Shown: piece after piece, positions 25,097-35,100 of the stretch
Numbering within the stretch: position 1 is the stretch's first letter
Layout of the letters: each line of letters starts with the position of its first letter
Notes under the pieces: model-generated
The model's input: the letters and a program-made list of their open reading frames with translations, nothing else
What the model was told of the DNA's origin: nothing
Database searches by the model: none
Translations under genes and position numbers: made by a program
Assembly (NCBI GenBank): GCA_012719175.1
Contig: JAAYAX010000011.1
Location: 186,001 to 250,000, forward strand
Direction of reading: 5' to 3'
Length of the DNA: 64,000 nt
Source: Methanomassiliicoccus sp.
Lineage (GTDB): Archaea > Thermoplasmatota > Thermoplasmata > Methanomassiliicoccales > Methanomassiliicoccaceae

Positions 25097-26035
25097 ATGC
25101 GAGTATTGGTGGTCGGTTCCAACGGGTTCATCGGGTCGAACCTTGTACGCCGCCTTCGGGACGACGGAAATGAGACCATTGCCATGGTCAGGCCTGGAGG
25201 GAACCTATATCGACTTCAAGCACAGGGCATCCAGGATCACGTTGAGTGCGATATCATGGACCTCTCCAGCATCAGCAAGGTGCTGAGGGAGGAACACCCT
25301 GACATGGTGGTGCATCTGGCGACCAGGTATGTGGTTCAGCACCGTCCAGAGGAGGTGGCAGAGATCACCATGACCAATGTCGGGGGCACCATCAACCTCT
25401 TGGAGGCCGTGAGAGCACAGGGCGACATCGGCCTTATCAATACCAGCAGCTGCTTCGTCTACTCCCCGAAAGTGTCACCGTTGTTGGAGTCAGATCCACT
25501 GGACCCATTCAACCTTTATGCCTTGACAAAGCTGCAGGCGGAGGAGGCTTGCCGCTTCTATTCCAGCCACTATGGGTTAGGTATAGTCAACCTCCGTTTG
25601 TTCCCTCCCTATGGTCCGGGCGATAATGTCAGGAAGATGATCCCCAGCTTCATAAGGTCGATTCAAGCGGGGGCACCTCCCTCGATGACCAGGGGAGAAC
25701 AGAGGTGGGACTACATCTTCATAGATGATGTCATTAACGCTTATGTAAAGGTCCTCGAGGGTTTTGAGGAACTATCGAGAAAGGGCTTCGAGAGTTATAA
25801 TATCGGGACTGGAGATACCACATCAGTGCGATCGATCGGTGAGATGATATTGGAACTGATGGGTTCGAAGATCGAACCACTGTGGGGGGCCCTGCCGGAG
25901 CGGTCAAGGGAGCTAACTTACCTATGCTCAAACATAGATAAGGTTAAAAAGGCGATCGGCTGGGCACCACGCACGACTTTACGGGAGGGGTTGATCTCTA
26001 CGATCGATGATCTCAAGAGAGAGGCAGGGGGCTGA
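25097..26035 (+). CDS. NAD-dependent epimerase/dehydratase (extended SDR)
   Basis: A 312-aa extended short-chain dehydrogenase acting on nucleotide sugars. The cofactor motif is LVVGSNGFIGSNLVRRL, then HLATRYVVQHRPEE, the catalytic Ser/Thr region NTSSCFVYSP and YALTKLQAE (YxxxK). RLFPPYGPGDNVRKMIP and RWDYIFIDDVINAY are typical of sugar epimerases and 4-ketoreductases. It is the first gene of a run leading into rfbF-rfbG-rfbH, so the likely role is reduction of the 4-keto group of the CDP-dideoxyhexose (as in AscF or RfbJ). ATG 25097 has AGAAGGATGA upstream; ATG 25091 is in frame but sits directly against AAGG. Confidence 0.88.
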   Translation: MRVLVVGSNGFIGSNLVRRLRDDGNETIAMVRPGGNLYRLQAQGIQDHVECDIMDLSSISKVLREEHPDMVVHLATRYVVQHRPEEVAEITMTNVGGTINLLEAVRAQGDIGLINTSSCFVYSPKVSPLLESDPLDPFNLYALTKLQAEEACRFYSSHYGLGIVNLRLFPPYGPGDNVRKMIPSFIRSIQAGAPPSMTRGEQRWDYIFIDDVINAYVKVLEGFEELSRKGFESYNIGTGDTTSVRSIGEMILELMGSKIEPLWGALPERSRELTYLCSNIDKVKKAIGWAPRTTLREGLISTIDDLKREAGG

Positions 26036-26040
26036 TACTC

Positions 26041-26496
26041 ATGGCTGAGATAGCGGGAGTGGAGGTTAAGCAGTTAAGACGTATACCAGATGAAAGAGGG
26101 ACGATCTTCCACATGCTGCGCAGTGACGACCCCCTCTTTGAGGCGTTCGGAGAGATATACTTCTCCACAGTCTATCCCGGAGTGATAAAGGGATGGCATC
26201 GCCATAAAAAGATGATACTGAACTATGCTGTCGTCTCCGGGAACATCAAGCTAGTTCTGTACGACGATAGGCCCGGCTCGACGACCGAGGGCAATGTGAT
26301 GCAACTCTTTATCGGGGATAACAATTACTCGCTCGTGAAGATACCTCCCATGATATGGAACGGGTTCAAGGGCGTGGGCACGAACATGGCCATCGTGGCC
26401 AACTGCTCCTCGATCCCCCATGATCCCTCTGAGATCGAGCGCATGGACCCCTTCTCGGAGACGGTACCGTACCAGTGGGACCTGAAGCATGGTTGA
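26041..26496 (+). CDS. RmlC-like cupin sugar epimerase
   Basis: A 151-aa cupin of the dTDP-4-dehydrorhamnose 3,5-epimerase-related group. Features are RIPDERGTIFHML, GEIYFSTVYPGVIKGWHRHKK with the cupin histidines, and LVKIPPMIWNGFKGVG. It begins 5 bp after the SDR stop and precedes rfbF by 24 bp, so it is in the same operon. In CDP-ascarylose synthesis an RmlC-like 5-epimerase (AscE) acts on the 3,6-dideoxy-4-hexulose, and the neighbours make that role plausible. The classical RmlC catalytic His/Asp/Tyr set cannot be confirmed by eye, so isomerase or non-catalytic roles remain open. Confidence 0.82.
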   Translation: MAEIAGVEVKQLRRIPDERGTIFHMLRSDDPLFEAFGEIYFSTVYPGVIKGWHRHKKMILNYAVVSGNIKLVLYDDRPGSTTEGNVMQLFIGDNNYSLVKIPPMIWNGFKGVGTNMAIVANCSSIPHDPSEIERMDPFSETVPYQWDLKHG

Positions 26497-26520
26497 TATG
26501 ACGATCCAAGGGATGACAAC

Positions 26521-27291
26521 ATGAAGGTAGTAATACTGGCTGGAGGCATGGGTACCCGTCTGAGCGAAGAAACGGTCATCAAACCCAAGCCGATGGTGGA
26601 GATTGGGAGCATGCCGATCCTCTGGCACATCATGAAGATCTATTCCTCCTATGGTTATACCGACTTTATCATATGCCTCGGTTACAAGGGGTATATGATA
26701 AAGGAGTTCTTTTCTAATTACATGCTGCACATGTCCGATGTGACCTTTGACCTCCGCAACCGCACCATGGAAGTGTCCAGGGATGAGGTGGAGCCCTGGA
26801 GGGTCTCCTTGGTGGATACCGGAGAGGATACCATGACCGGGGGCCGGATAAAAAGGGTGGAGCATATGGTGGGCGATGGGACCTTCCTATTGACCTACGG
26901 TGATGGTGTGGCGGACATAGACATCACTAAATTGACCGACTTTCACAGGTCCAAGGGCAAACTGGCCACGGTCACAGCGGTGCGGCCACCGGGACGTTTC
27001 GGAGCGCTGGAGATCGGAGAGGGAGATATCGTTAAGAACTTCCATGAGAAACCGTTGGGGGACCGCAGCTACATCAATGGCGGCTTCTTCGTGTTGGAAC
27101 CCGAGGTCTTTGACACCATAAAGGGTGATGCGACCATATGGGAGCGTGAACCCCTGGAATCATTGGCAAAGGACGGACAACTGGCATGCTACAAGCATGA
27201 TGGGTTCTGGTATGCCATGGACACTATGAGGGAGAAGAACCAGCTGGAAAAGCTCTGGTCTGGCGGGGTTGCACCATGGAAGAAATGGTAG
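26521..27291 (+). CDS. rfbF: glucose-1-phosphate cytidylyltransferase RfbF
   Basis: A 256-aa cytidylyltransferase that makes CDP-glucose from CTP and glucose-1-phosphate. The signature region is ILAGGMGTRLSEETVIKPKP (the SEETxxxPKPM form is specific to RfbF), followed by ILWHIMKIYSSYG, TYGDGVADIDI with the metal Asp, and a late GFWYAMDTMREKNQLEKLW. It overlaps rfbG by 16 bp. It carries out the first step of the CDP-3,6-dideoxyhexose pathway. The length matches bacterial RfbF (about 257 aa). Confidence 0.95.
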   Translation: MKVVILAGGMGTRLSEETVIKPKPMVEIGSMPILWHIMKIYSSYGYTDFIICLGYKGYMIKEFFSNYMLHMSDVTFDLRNRTMEVSRDEVEPWRVSLVDTGEDTMTGGRIKRVEHMVGDGTFLLTYGDGVADIDITKLTDFHRSKGKLATVTAVRPPGRFGALEIGEGDIVKNFHEKPLGDRSYINGGFFVLEPEVFDTIKGDATIWEREPLESLAKDGQLACYKHDGFWYAMDTMREKNQLEKLWSGGVAPWKKW

Positions 27292-28382
27292 ACGATAGCC
27301 CACTGGCCATTTTCGATGGCAGGACCGTTCTGGTCACCGGGCATACTGGATTCAAAGGCACCTGGTTGTCCCTTTGGCTGAAGATGCTGGGGGCAAGGGT
27401 TGTGGGTCTATCCCTCGCTCCCCCCCAGGGAGAACCATCTATGTTCGAGAGCGTCCGTCTGGAGGGTAAGATAACCAACATAATAGGGGACATCTGCGAT
27501 CGAGAGATGGTCCGAGAGATCATTCACGAGCACCGCCCTTCAATCGTGATCCACATGGCAGCACAGACCCTGGTGAACCGTTCGTACAGGGAGCCGAGGG
27601 AGACGTTCGACACCAATGTGCTGGGCACGATCAATATTCTTGAAGCCATCCGTATGGAGGGTGGCGTTAAGGCCTGCACCGTGGTCACCAGCGACAAATG
27701 CTATAGCAACGACGGTCGGGACCGGGCTTACGTTGAAGAGGACTGCCTCGGGGGCAAGGACCCGTACAGCGCCAGCAAGGCAGCGGCGGAGATAGTGACC
27801 GCATCTTACCGCTGGTCGTATTTCTCTACTCCGGATAACGCCATGGCCTTGTCCACGGCAAGGGCAGGAAACGTCATCGGAGGAGGGGATTGGGCAGAGG
27901 ACCGCATCGTGCCCGACATTGTTCGAGGCCTCCTCACTGGGAAGTCCATTCCTGTCCGCAATCCCGCCTCTGTCAGGCCCTGGCAGCATGTGCTGGAGCC
28001 TCTGAACGGATACCTCATGTTGACGGCCAAGATGTTTCTGGAGAACGAGACCTTCTCAGGCCCCTGGAACTTTGGACCGGACCACCGCAACTGCACCGTC
28101 CAGGACCTCGTGGAGAGGTTCATCAAATCATGGGGTGAAGGTTCCTGGGTTTATTCTGGCAAGGCCTCGGACAGGCAGAAGGAAGCGCGAACGCTCCGAT
28201 TGGACAGCACCAAGGCCAAGAGAGGTCTGGGCTGGCGGCCCCAACTGCTCCTCGATCAGGCGGTTGACCTGACCGTGGATTGGTACAAGGCCGACACATC
28301 AGAAAGCTACGACATGGGCGAGTTCTCGGAGCAGCAGATCAGAGAATATTCCTCCATGTCCACCACTGAGAGCAGGGAGTAG
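27276..28382 (+). CDS. rfbG: CDP-glucose 4,6-dehydratase RfbG
   Basis: A 368-aa extended SDR that converts CDP-glucose to CDP-4-keto-6-deoxyglucose. The NAD-binding motif is VLVTGHTGFKGTWLSLWL (the GHTGFKG form typical of RfbG), then HMAAQTLVNRSYREP, VVTSDKCYSN, YSASKAAAE (YxxxK), and GNVIGGGDWAEDRIVPD. VRPWQHVLEPLNGYL is another family hallmark. ATG 27276 lies inside the end of rfbF, so translation is probably coupled. The gene order rfbF-rfbG-rfbH is the same as in bacterial O-antigen loci. Confidence 0.95.
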   Translation: MEEMVDDSPLAIFDGRTVLVTGHTGFKGTWLSLWLKMLGARVVGLSLAPPQGEPSMFESVRLEGKITNIIGDICDREMVREIIHEHRPSIVIHMAAQTLVNRSYREPRETFDTNVLGTINILEAIRMEGGVKACTVVTSDKCYSNDGRDRAYVEEDCLGGKDPYSASKAAAEIVTASYRWSYFSTPDNAMALSTARAGNVIGGGDWAEDRIVPDIVRGLLTGKSIPVRNPASVRPWQHVLEPLNGYLMLTAKMFLENETFSGPWNFGPDHRNCTVQDLVERFIKSWGEGSWVYSGKASDRQKEARTLRLDSTKAKRGLGWRPQLLLDQAVDLTVDWYKADTSESYDMGEFSEQQIREYSSMSTTESRE

Positions 28383-28386
28383 GACC

Positions 28387-29748
28387 ATGGATGAGCTTCC
28401 CTTTGACCCCTTGGTCAATCATAACGCCGACACCACTGCTGCGGCGCAGGAGCTTCGCAGCTCCATCCTAGAGCTGGTAGGAAGATACTTCGATAGCGTG
28501 AACGGTGGCCGTAGGTTCGAGCCCGGGAAGACCTACCTCCCGGCGGCCCAGAAGGTCCTTGACGCCGATGATATCCGATCCCTGGTCTCGGCCAGCTTGG
28601 ATTCTTGGCTGACAACGGGACGCTTCAACGATGAGTTCGAAAGGCGCTTGGCGGAAGCTGTGGGCGCCAGGCACGCCCGAACGGTCAACTCCGGTTCCTC
28701 CGCAAATCTACTGGCAATATCGTGTCTGACCTCCCCGGCGTTGAAGGAGAGGAGATTGCAGAAGGGCGATGAGGTGATCACGGTCGCGGCCGGATTCCCC
28801 ACCACTGTTAACCCCATAGTCCAGAACGGCCTGGTCCCTTCCTTTGTGGACGTGGGACTGCCGAGCTACAACATCGACACCGAAGCTATGGAGGACGCTA
28901 TCTCGGAAAGGACCAGGGCGGTGATGGTCGCCCATACTCTGGGGAACCCGTTCGACGTGACGAAGGTTAAGAGCATTTGCAGGAAGCATTCCCTGTGGCT
29001 TATCGAGGACTGCTGCGATGCTCTCGGATCGCGTTTCGAAGGACACCCCGTAGGCTCGTACGGGGACATCGGGACCTTCAGTTTCTACCCTGCCCACCAC
29101 ATCACCATGGGCGAGGGGGGTGCCGTGTCCACGACCAACGACCAGTTGGCCGTCCTGCTGGAGTCGTTCCGGGACTGGGGCCGGGATTGCCGCTGCCCTC
29201 CCGGTAGGGAGAACGTCTGCGGGAACAGGTTCGGCCACAAGTTCGCGAGCCTCCCCGAGGGATACGATCATAAGTATGTCTACTCCCACCTGGGTTACAA
29301 TCTTAAGATAACGGATATGCAGGCGGCCATCGGTCTCTCCCAGTTAGGGAAGCTACCGGAGTTCGTGAAGAGGAGGAAAGAGAACTTTTCTAGAATGAGG
29401 GATGCTCTCTTCGATCTAGAGGAGGACATTATTCTGCCTGAGGCCACCCCCGGCAGCGAACCTTCCTGGTTCGGTTTCCCTATTACCGTAAAGGACACAG
29501 GGGGCAAGGGGGCCAAGAGGCACACCCTGATCGAGCACCTGGATAGGAAGAGAGTGGGGACCCGCCTTCTATTTGCGGGCAACATGACCAAGCAGCCATG
29601 CATGGAGGGGGTAGTGCACCGTGTTCATGGAAACCTAATCAATACCGACAGGATAATGTACGACACCTTCTGGATCGGTGTCCATCCCGGTCTTACGGAT
29701 GAGATGGTGGACTATATGGCGGAGGCCTTGAAAGGGTTTTTCCGCTGA
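28387..29748 (+). CDS. rfbH: CDP-4-keto-6-deoxyglucose 3-dehydrase RfbH (E1)
   Basis: A 453-aa PLP-dependent dehydrase that removes the C3 hydroxyl group, the key step to 3,6-dideoxyhexoses. It belongs to the DegT/aminotransferase fold, but the lysine that would bind PLP is replaced by histidine in FYPAHHITMGEGG (near residue 237). That replacement defines E1 as opposed to aminotransferases. Cysteines for the [2Fe-2S] cluster are in EDCCDALGS (209/210) and WGRDCRCPPGRENVCGN (268, 270, 278). The E1 reductase partner (E3, RfbI/AscD) is not in the window, so a general ferredoxin reductase may replace it. The gene starts 4 bp after rfbG. Confidence 0.95.
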   Translation: MDELPFDPLVNHNADTTAAAQELRSSILELVGRYFDSVNGGRRFEPGKTYLPAAQKVLDADDIRSLVSASLDSWLTTGRFNDEFERRLAEAVGARHARTVNSGSSANLLAISCLTSPALKERRLQKGDEVITVAAGFPTTVNPIVQNGLVPSFVDVGLPSYNIDTEAMEDAISERTRAVMVAHTLGNPFDVTKVKSICRKHSLWLIEDCCDALGSRFEGHPVGSYGDIGTFSFYPAHHITMGEGGAVSTTNDQLAVLLESFRDWGRDCRCPPGRENVCGNRFGHKFASLPEGYDHKYVYSHLGYNLKITDMQAAIGLSQLGKLPEFVKRRKENFSRMRDALFDLEEDIILPEATPGSEPSWFGFPITVKDTGGKGAKRHTLIEHLDRKRVGTRLLFAGNMTKQPCMEGVVHRVHGNLINTDRIMYDTFWIGVHPGLTDEMVDYMAEALKGFFR

Positions 29749-29830
29749 CCTCACTCCCAGCCAGAGGAGGCTGAAGTAGGCTAATAGACCAACCAATCAG
29801 CTTCTTTAATTAGGGAGCGTTATACGCCGC

Positions 29831-30883
29831 ATGGCCTTCGCGCGCCCACAGGTCGCCTTCCTCATCCTTAATTGGAACAAGTGGGAGATCACCGTAGAGT
29901 GCCTGGAGTCGGTTATCCAGAACAGGTTCCGTGATTATGAGGTGGTCCTCGTCGAGAACGGCTCCAAGAACGACTCTTTTGAAAAGATCCTCTCATATTG
30001 CAGGGGAGAATTGGAGACCAGCTCGCCGTTCTTCAAATACAGCAATGACTCCAAGCCCCTGCCGGTTCGGACCGTGAAGATAAAAGAGGACGGGAGCTTC
30101 CAGATAGAAGAGGGTCATGGGCCTATGCGTGAAGGTCCAGGGCTGACGTTGATCAAGGTCGAGGAGAACCAGGGATATGCCGAGGGCAACAACATTGGCA
30201 TCAGGTTCATCTCCCAGCACGTAGACCCTCAGTATGTACTGTTCATGAACAATGATGTGGTGGTCGATCCCGACTTCCTATCGCCATTAGTGGATAGGAT
30301 GAAGGCCACAGAGGATGTGGCCATGGCTGCGCCGAAGATCAAGTACTACGAACTAAACGGCTCAAGCAACATAATCAATTGCGCAGGGTGCTTCTTAGAT
30401 ATGGCCAGGGTTCGTTCGCAGAGGCGGGGGAGGGACGAGGAGGACCGTGGACAATATGACATCGAAGGAATGGTGGATTTTGCGGACGGGGCCTGCTTCC
30501 TCATGAGGATGTCAGTGCTCAATGTCACTGGTGGCTTCGATAGGTCCTTCTTCACGTACTGGGAGGAAACGGACCTCAGCATACGCACGACGCGACTCGG
30601 TCACAAGATCATCTATGTACCCAGATCGGTAGTGTGGCATCGTGAGACGTACAGCATCGTGACCGAAAGCAAGGAGTATTATATGGTCAGGAACAGGTAC
30701 AAGTTCATACGCAAGAACGGGACTCGTTGGCAGGCCAACAGGTTCATGGCCTATCACCTACTCGTACTTCTGGTCCCGACAGTGTTGGTGTACGTGCGTG
30801 ATGGTGAGACGCAAAGGGTGAGGCCCTTCCTGAAGGGCACTGTGGACGGTGTCCGCACGTTGATGGACCATAGCGAAGGTTAA
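29831..30883 (+). CDS. GT2 glycosyltransferase, rhamnosyltransferase-like
   Basis: A 350-aa GT2-family enzyme. It starts with VAFLILNWNKWEITVECLES and VVLVENGSKNDS, then has ENQGYAEGNNIG and the DxD-type LFMNNDVVVDPDFL. The acceptor part has DFADGACFLMRMSVLNVTGG and FDRSFFTYWEETDLSIR, the ED motif of WbbL/rhamnosyltransferase-like enzymes that transfer deoxyhexoses. An insertion of about 45 residues (60-115) breaks the N-terminal half. A hydrophobic helix near residue 310-325 may bind the membrane. It directly follows rfbH, so the donor could be the CDP-dideoxyhexose. Confidence 0.88.
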   Translation: MAFARPQVAFLILNWNKWEITVECLESVIQNRFRDYEVVLVENGSKNDSFEKILSYCRGELETSSPFFKYSNDSKPLPVRTVKIKEDGSFQIEEGHGPMREGPGLTLIKVEENQGYAEGNNIGIRFISQHVDPQYVLFMNNDVVVDPDFLSPLVDRMKATEDVAMAAPKIKYYELNGSSNIINCAGCFLDMARVRSQRRGRDEEDRGQYDIEGMVDFADGACFLMRMSVLNVTGGFDRSFFTYWEETDLSIRTTRLGHKIIYVPRSVVWHRETYSIVTESKEYYMVRNRYKFIRKNGTRWQANRFMAYHLLVLLVPTVLVYVRDGETQRVRPFLKGTVDGVRTLMDHSEG

Positions 30884-30982
30884 GCATGGGAGCAGCCTAT
30901 CCGATTGCCCCTAACTTGATATATCCCCTAACAGCTGGCCCAATAAACCAATATTGGAAGGTTAATAAGTGGTGGTCTAAAG

Positions 30983-32164
30983 ATGATAACCATGATCGCC
31001 CTGGGTCCGGTCGAGTCGAACTCGAACGGCTACAGCATTCGTATCGGGCACCTCATGGACTCCCTGCTGAGGCATGATGAGGTCACCCTCATCGAGTTCA
31101 ATATCGCTGAACCCCGGGGCGGGGGAGAGACCAGATACCATAGGATAGAGTATGATGCGGTCTACCGGGAACACCGTATCGGGGACCTTCTCAACAGGAC
31201 CATAACCTTCAATCCCTTGGGACAGCTCAAGATGCAGCTCGTGTGTTTGAGGGGGCTGTGGAGGAACAGGGACCTCATAAAGAAGAGCGACGTCGTGTTC
31301 ATAGAGGGAGCGCTGTTCCCCTTTGCTATCGTCCTATGCAAGCTTTTGGGAAAGAAGGTCGTCATGGACACCCACTGCGTCAACCTCAAGCTGGCCATGG
31401 ACTTCAAGGGACATAATCGGACCGCCTATCTTCTCCGCCGAATTGCCTGGGGCCCCCTGGAGTATTTCGCATATCGTTTGTGTGATGTGATCGTTTTCGT
31501 ATCGGAAGAGGAGGTGGGGTTCTCTGAATCCACCCTGCGCATGGATAGGCGAAAGGCCTTGGTGATCCCTAATGTTCTGGACATTCCTCCTCTGTCAGTG
31601 ACTGACGGTGAGCTCGAGGAGTTCAGGGATAAGTACGGGCTCAAGGGCCGAACGGTCGCCACGTTCGTGGGGGACCTGACCTCCGTCCAGAACAAAGATT
31701 GTGTCAATTTCATCGTTGACGAGCTAGCGGACCGGGTGAGGGATGTTCGCGAGGACATCCGTTTCCTCATAGTGGGCAAGGGGGCTGACGCCTTCCCCGA
31801 CCCGCCAGTGAACATGGTGTTCACGGGATATGTGGACAAGATAGATCCAGTGATAGCAGTGACGGACATCTTCGTCGCCCCCATGAGAGTAGGTGCAGGC
31901 ACCAAGACCAAGGTTCTGTTGTTCATGGGATACTCCAAGCCGATACTGACCACTGATGTTGGGATCGAGGGCATCGACGCCCAGGGCAGGGAGGACGTGA
32001 TGGTCCGGGACCTCTCAGGCTTTCCCGAGGCCCTTCGTACCTTCCGGCAGCGTGAGGGCCAGAATATCTCTCAGAGATGCTGCATGAATGCATCTCAGGC
32101 ATATTCCCCCGAGGTAATGCGGTCCAAGGTCGACGAGCTATTGATCAACCTAAAAAAACAATGA
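30983..32164 (+). CDS. GT4-type glycosyltransferase
   Basis: A 393-aa GT-B glycosyltransferase. The N-terminal domain has ALGPVESNSNGYSIRIGHLM (acceptor loop), DVVFIEGALFPFAIVLCKLL and VVMDTHCVNLKLA. The C-terminal domain has RTVATFVGDLTSVQNKDCVNF, FLIVGKGADAFPDPP, FTGYVDKIDPVI and MRVGAGTKTKVLLFMGYSKP, the last typical of GT4 enzymes lacking a full EX7E motif. GGTGGT lies about eight bases before ATG 30983. It ends 16 bp before the first giant GT-C gene and shares its direction, so the two are probably co-transcribed. Confidence 0.88.
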   Translation: MITMIALGPVESNSNGYSIRIGHLMDSLLRHDEVTLIEFNIAEPRGGGETRYHRIEYDAVYREHRIGDLLNRTITFNPLGQLKMQLVCLRGLWRNRDLIKKSDVVFIEGALFPFAIVLCKLLGKKVVMDTHCVNLKLAMDFKGHNRTAYLLRRIAWGPLEYFAYRLCDVIVFVSEEEVGFSESTLRMDRRKALVIPNVLDIPPLSVTDGELEEFRDKYGLKGRTVATFVGDLTSVQNKDCVNFIVDELADRVRDVREDIRFLIVGKGADAFPDPPVNMVFTGYVDKIDPVIAVTDIFVAPMRVGAGTKTKVLLFMGYSKPILTTDVGIEGIDAQGREDVMVRDLSGFPEALRTFRQREGQNISQRCCMNASQAYSPEVMRSKVDELLINLKKQ

Positions 32165-32180
32165 GAGGGGCTCTGTCCAT

Positions 32181-35100
32181 ATGGGAATGAGGAATGTGAT
32201 CTGGACATGGTTGGAGGAGAGGCGGTACATTTTTGCCGCTGCGATCCTCATTTCCCTGGCCCTGACCTGCATCATATTCTTGTCGTTCCTCCTGAAGGCC
32301 GGAGTGGTCAATACCGGCGATCTGACCTGGCCATACTTCAACGAACCCGGCCTGACCGGCCTGTATCTTGACAACACCCAATCGGGCCTCATCCCCAGCC
32401 AGATGCTGGTGTATTCCTGGCTGTTCTATCTCCCCCTGGATACCGCCATCCAGGAGCGGCTCCTGTTGATGGGAGTATTCTTCCTAATGGGTGTTTCCTG
32501 CTACTACGCCACTTTCAGGATACTGCAGCAGGAGGGGGCCGAAAAGAAACTGGCCTATGTGGTGGCAGGGGCCGCCACCGTAGCTTATGTGGTCAATCCC
32601 CTGAACTTCTACTACTTGGTCGACCTGTTCCTCCTCATCGGCTTCGCATTGGTCCCTGCCCTGATCTACGTAGTGCTACGGTTCCTGAGGTCAGAGGGTT
32701 CCATCAAGGACATCGTGGTCCACGGGGTACTGACAGGAATCATAATGACCGCCTCCTCCGGGGACCCCAGATGGCCGATCTGGAACCTTTTCCTGATCAT
32801 GATCATCCTTTTAGTGTACCTGGTCTTGGGACGATTCAAGGGCTTGTCCAAGAGCGTGGGATTCCTCATCATCACTGGCATCTGCTTCACTGCCCTGAGC
32901 GCCTTCTGGATTGTGCCAACGCTAGCGGCATCGGGCCACTCCACCCTCCTTACCCGTTCGAACCTATCCATCAACTTCTACTACGTTCTGAACAAGTACG
33001 CGACGCTGGACAATACCATCATTCTTCAATCAGATTTCTGGACGCCTTCCCGCGAGCTGTTCCTGATCAGCGATACGTTTCTGAACAGCATCTGGAAGAC
33101 CGCGCAGATGGTCCTGCCGGCCTTAGCTTTCATTTCGATCCTGTTCTTCAGGCGGAATCGCACCGTGATATCACTGCTCATCATATCCTTGATCGTCATA
33201 TTGCTGGCCTCCGCCCCATTGTCCCCCCTCCAATTTTTAAAGGACGCTTATCAGTCACTGGTGTTCGAGGCTCCCTTCGGCATCGCCTTCCGTACCTCAT
33301 ACAAGTGGCTGCTCATCCTGGTATACCCATATGTACTCCTGGCATCGTTCACCATCCTTGGCCTCTCCAGACTGCCGTCCAAGTTCAACTTGAAGGTGCC
33401 AAGGTTACGCCTGGACGGCCGGAGGCTGACCAAGGTGGTCGCGGGGTCGTTGGTAACGCTCCTGGTAGCCTCCAGCCTCATCGCGGCATGGCCCCTGGTC
33501 ACTGGGGATTGCAGGGGGGTGATCGCACCGGAGGAGCTTGCTAGCGACTATGTTGAGGCCTTTGACCTCATTCAGGACGCTTCCGGCGGCGACCTCGGCT
33601 TCAAGATACTCTATCTGCCTACCAACCCATACATGGGGTTCGAGGCACCGGGCTTGGCCGACTCCCCCTACCTTCATTACATAATAACGAACCTTGAGAG
33701 CGGAAACGTGACCACTGCAGGAGGGCTGCTGGCCCCCTTGGGGGTGAAGTACATCATCCTGGACAAATTCGATTATTCCAAGGATGTCATGGAATCGTCA
33801 TTGAGGAACCAGACCGATCTCATGATCCGTTTGGACGGGGAGCGGCTCCTGGTCCTTGAGAACGGGGAGTTCGGCGACCTGTTCCGTTTATCAGACCTGG
33901 CCTTGAGCTTCGACGGTATCGAGGGCGGGGCAGCACTGGCAGCCTGGGATGGCTGGGTCCAGACGGACCAAGGTTTCCTGGACCTCGAGGAAGTCTACGA
34001 CCAGGCCCCATATCTGCTGATGGGTTCCGGTTATCCTTACAATCTGATTGCCTCCAGATCTATCACATCATCTCCTTTCAAGTACGTGCCCTACTACGGG
34101 GACCAGTCCTGGACCTGCCTGGTGGCGTACAACCCGTCGAACTACGAATGGTACCAGGCCTTGAAGACCATGGGCCTGGAGAATTGGGACCTGGACTACG
34201 GCGAGGGGCTGGCGTACACCAATGTTAGCTTGACCTATCCCCGAGACCTGCCCATATCCGACACCGCTTTGGTCAAGCAGTTCGACCTTTCGAACAGGTC
34301 CACGGTCCAGGAGTTCATCGATAACAACTACATGGAGCAGTTCGGTGCCCGGATGACCTATACTCCGGAGCTGAGCTACATGAAGGTGAAGCTCCTCGAC
34401 TCCACCGACGGGTGGAAGACCATCTGCTCACCCCTGGTGAACGTCTCCTATGGTCAAACATACGCCATCAAAATGAACATGGCCTCCGATAACGGCTTCG
34501 AGATTCACATCAAGGTCGCCGAGTACGATGAGAACGGCACCCTCCTCTCGTTCAAGCCCATGACGGGACTGGGGAGTGGTAAGATCCCCTGGGGCACGGT
34601 GCCGATGAGCTATGTGTGCAATAACACCGAGGTGAAGAAGATCAGCATCCAGATATGGCACGGTTCCAGTCCCACCACGCCACTGCCTAACGCCATATCG
34701 ATAGCGGACATCTCCATTTATGACACCAGCAAGCTGCTCATCTCTCCCCGCCTGGATGGCAAGATCGAGGTGGCGTCAGGGGGTGAATATCTCCTTAATG
34801 TGAGAACGTTGAGCAGCCCCCAGGGTGGTAACCTGACCGTGGTAATCGACGGGACCACAGTGAGATTGGAGACCAAAGGTAAAGGAACCGTCATGAAATG
34901 GTTCAACTGTGGGACGATGAACCTGTCCGCGGGAACCCATGAAGTGTCTGTATTGAACACGGACGGCCTGAACGCAGTGAACCTCATCTCCCTCATAGAT
35001 GTAGGCGAGTACAACTCCCTTCTGGAGAGATATAACTCCCAGCTTTCAGAGAAGGCCCTGGTCTATGTTCTGGACAACGGCGTGAGGACTGGCGCCACCG

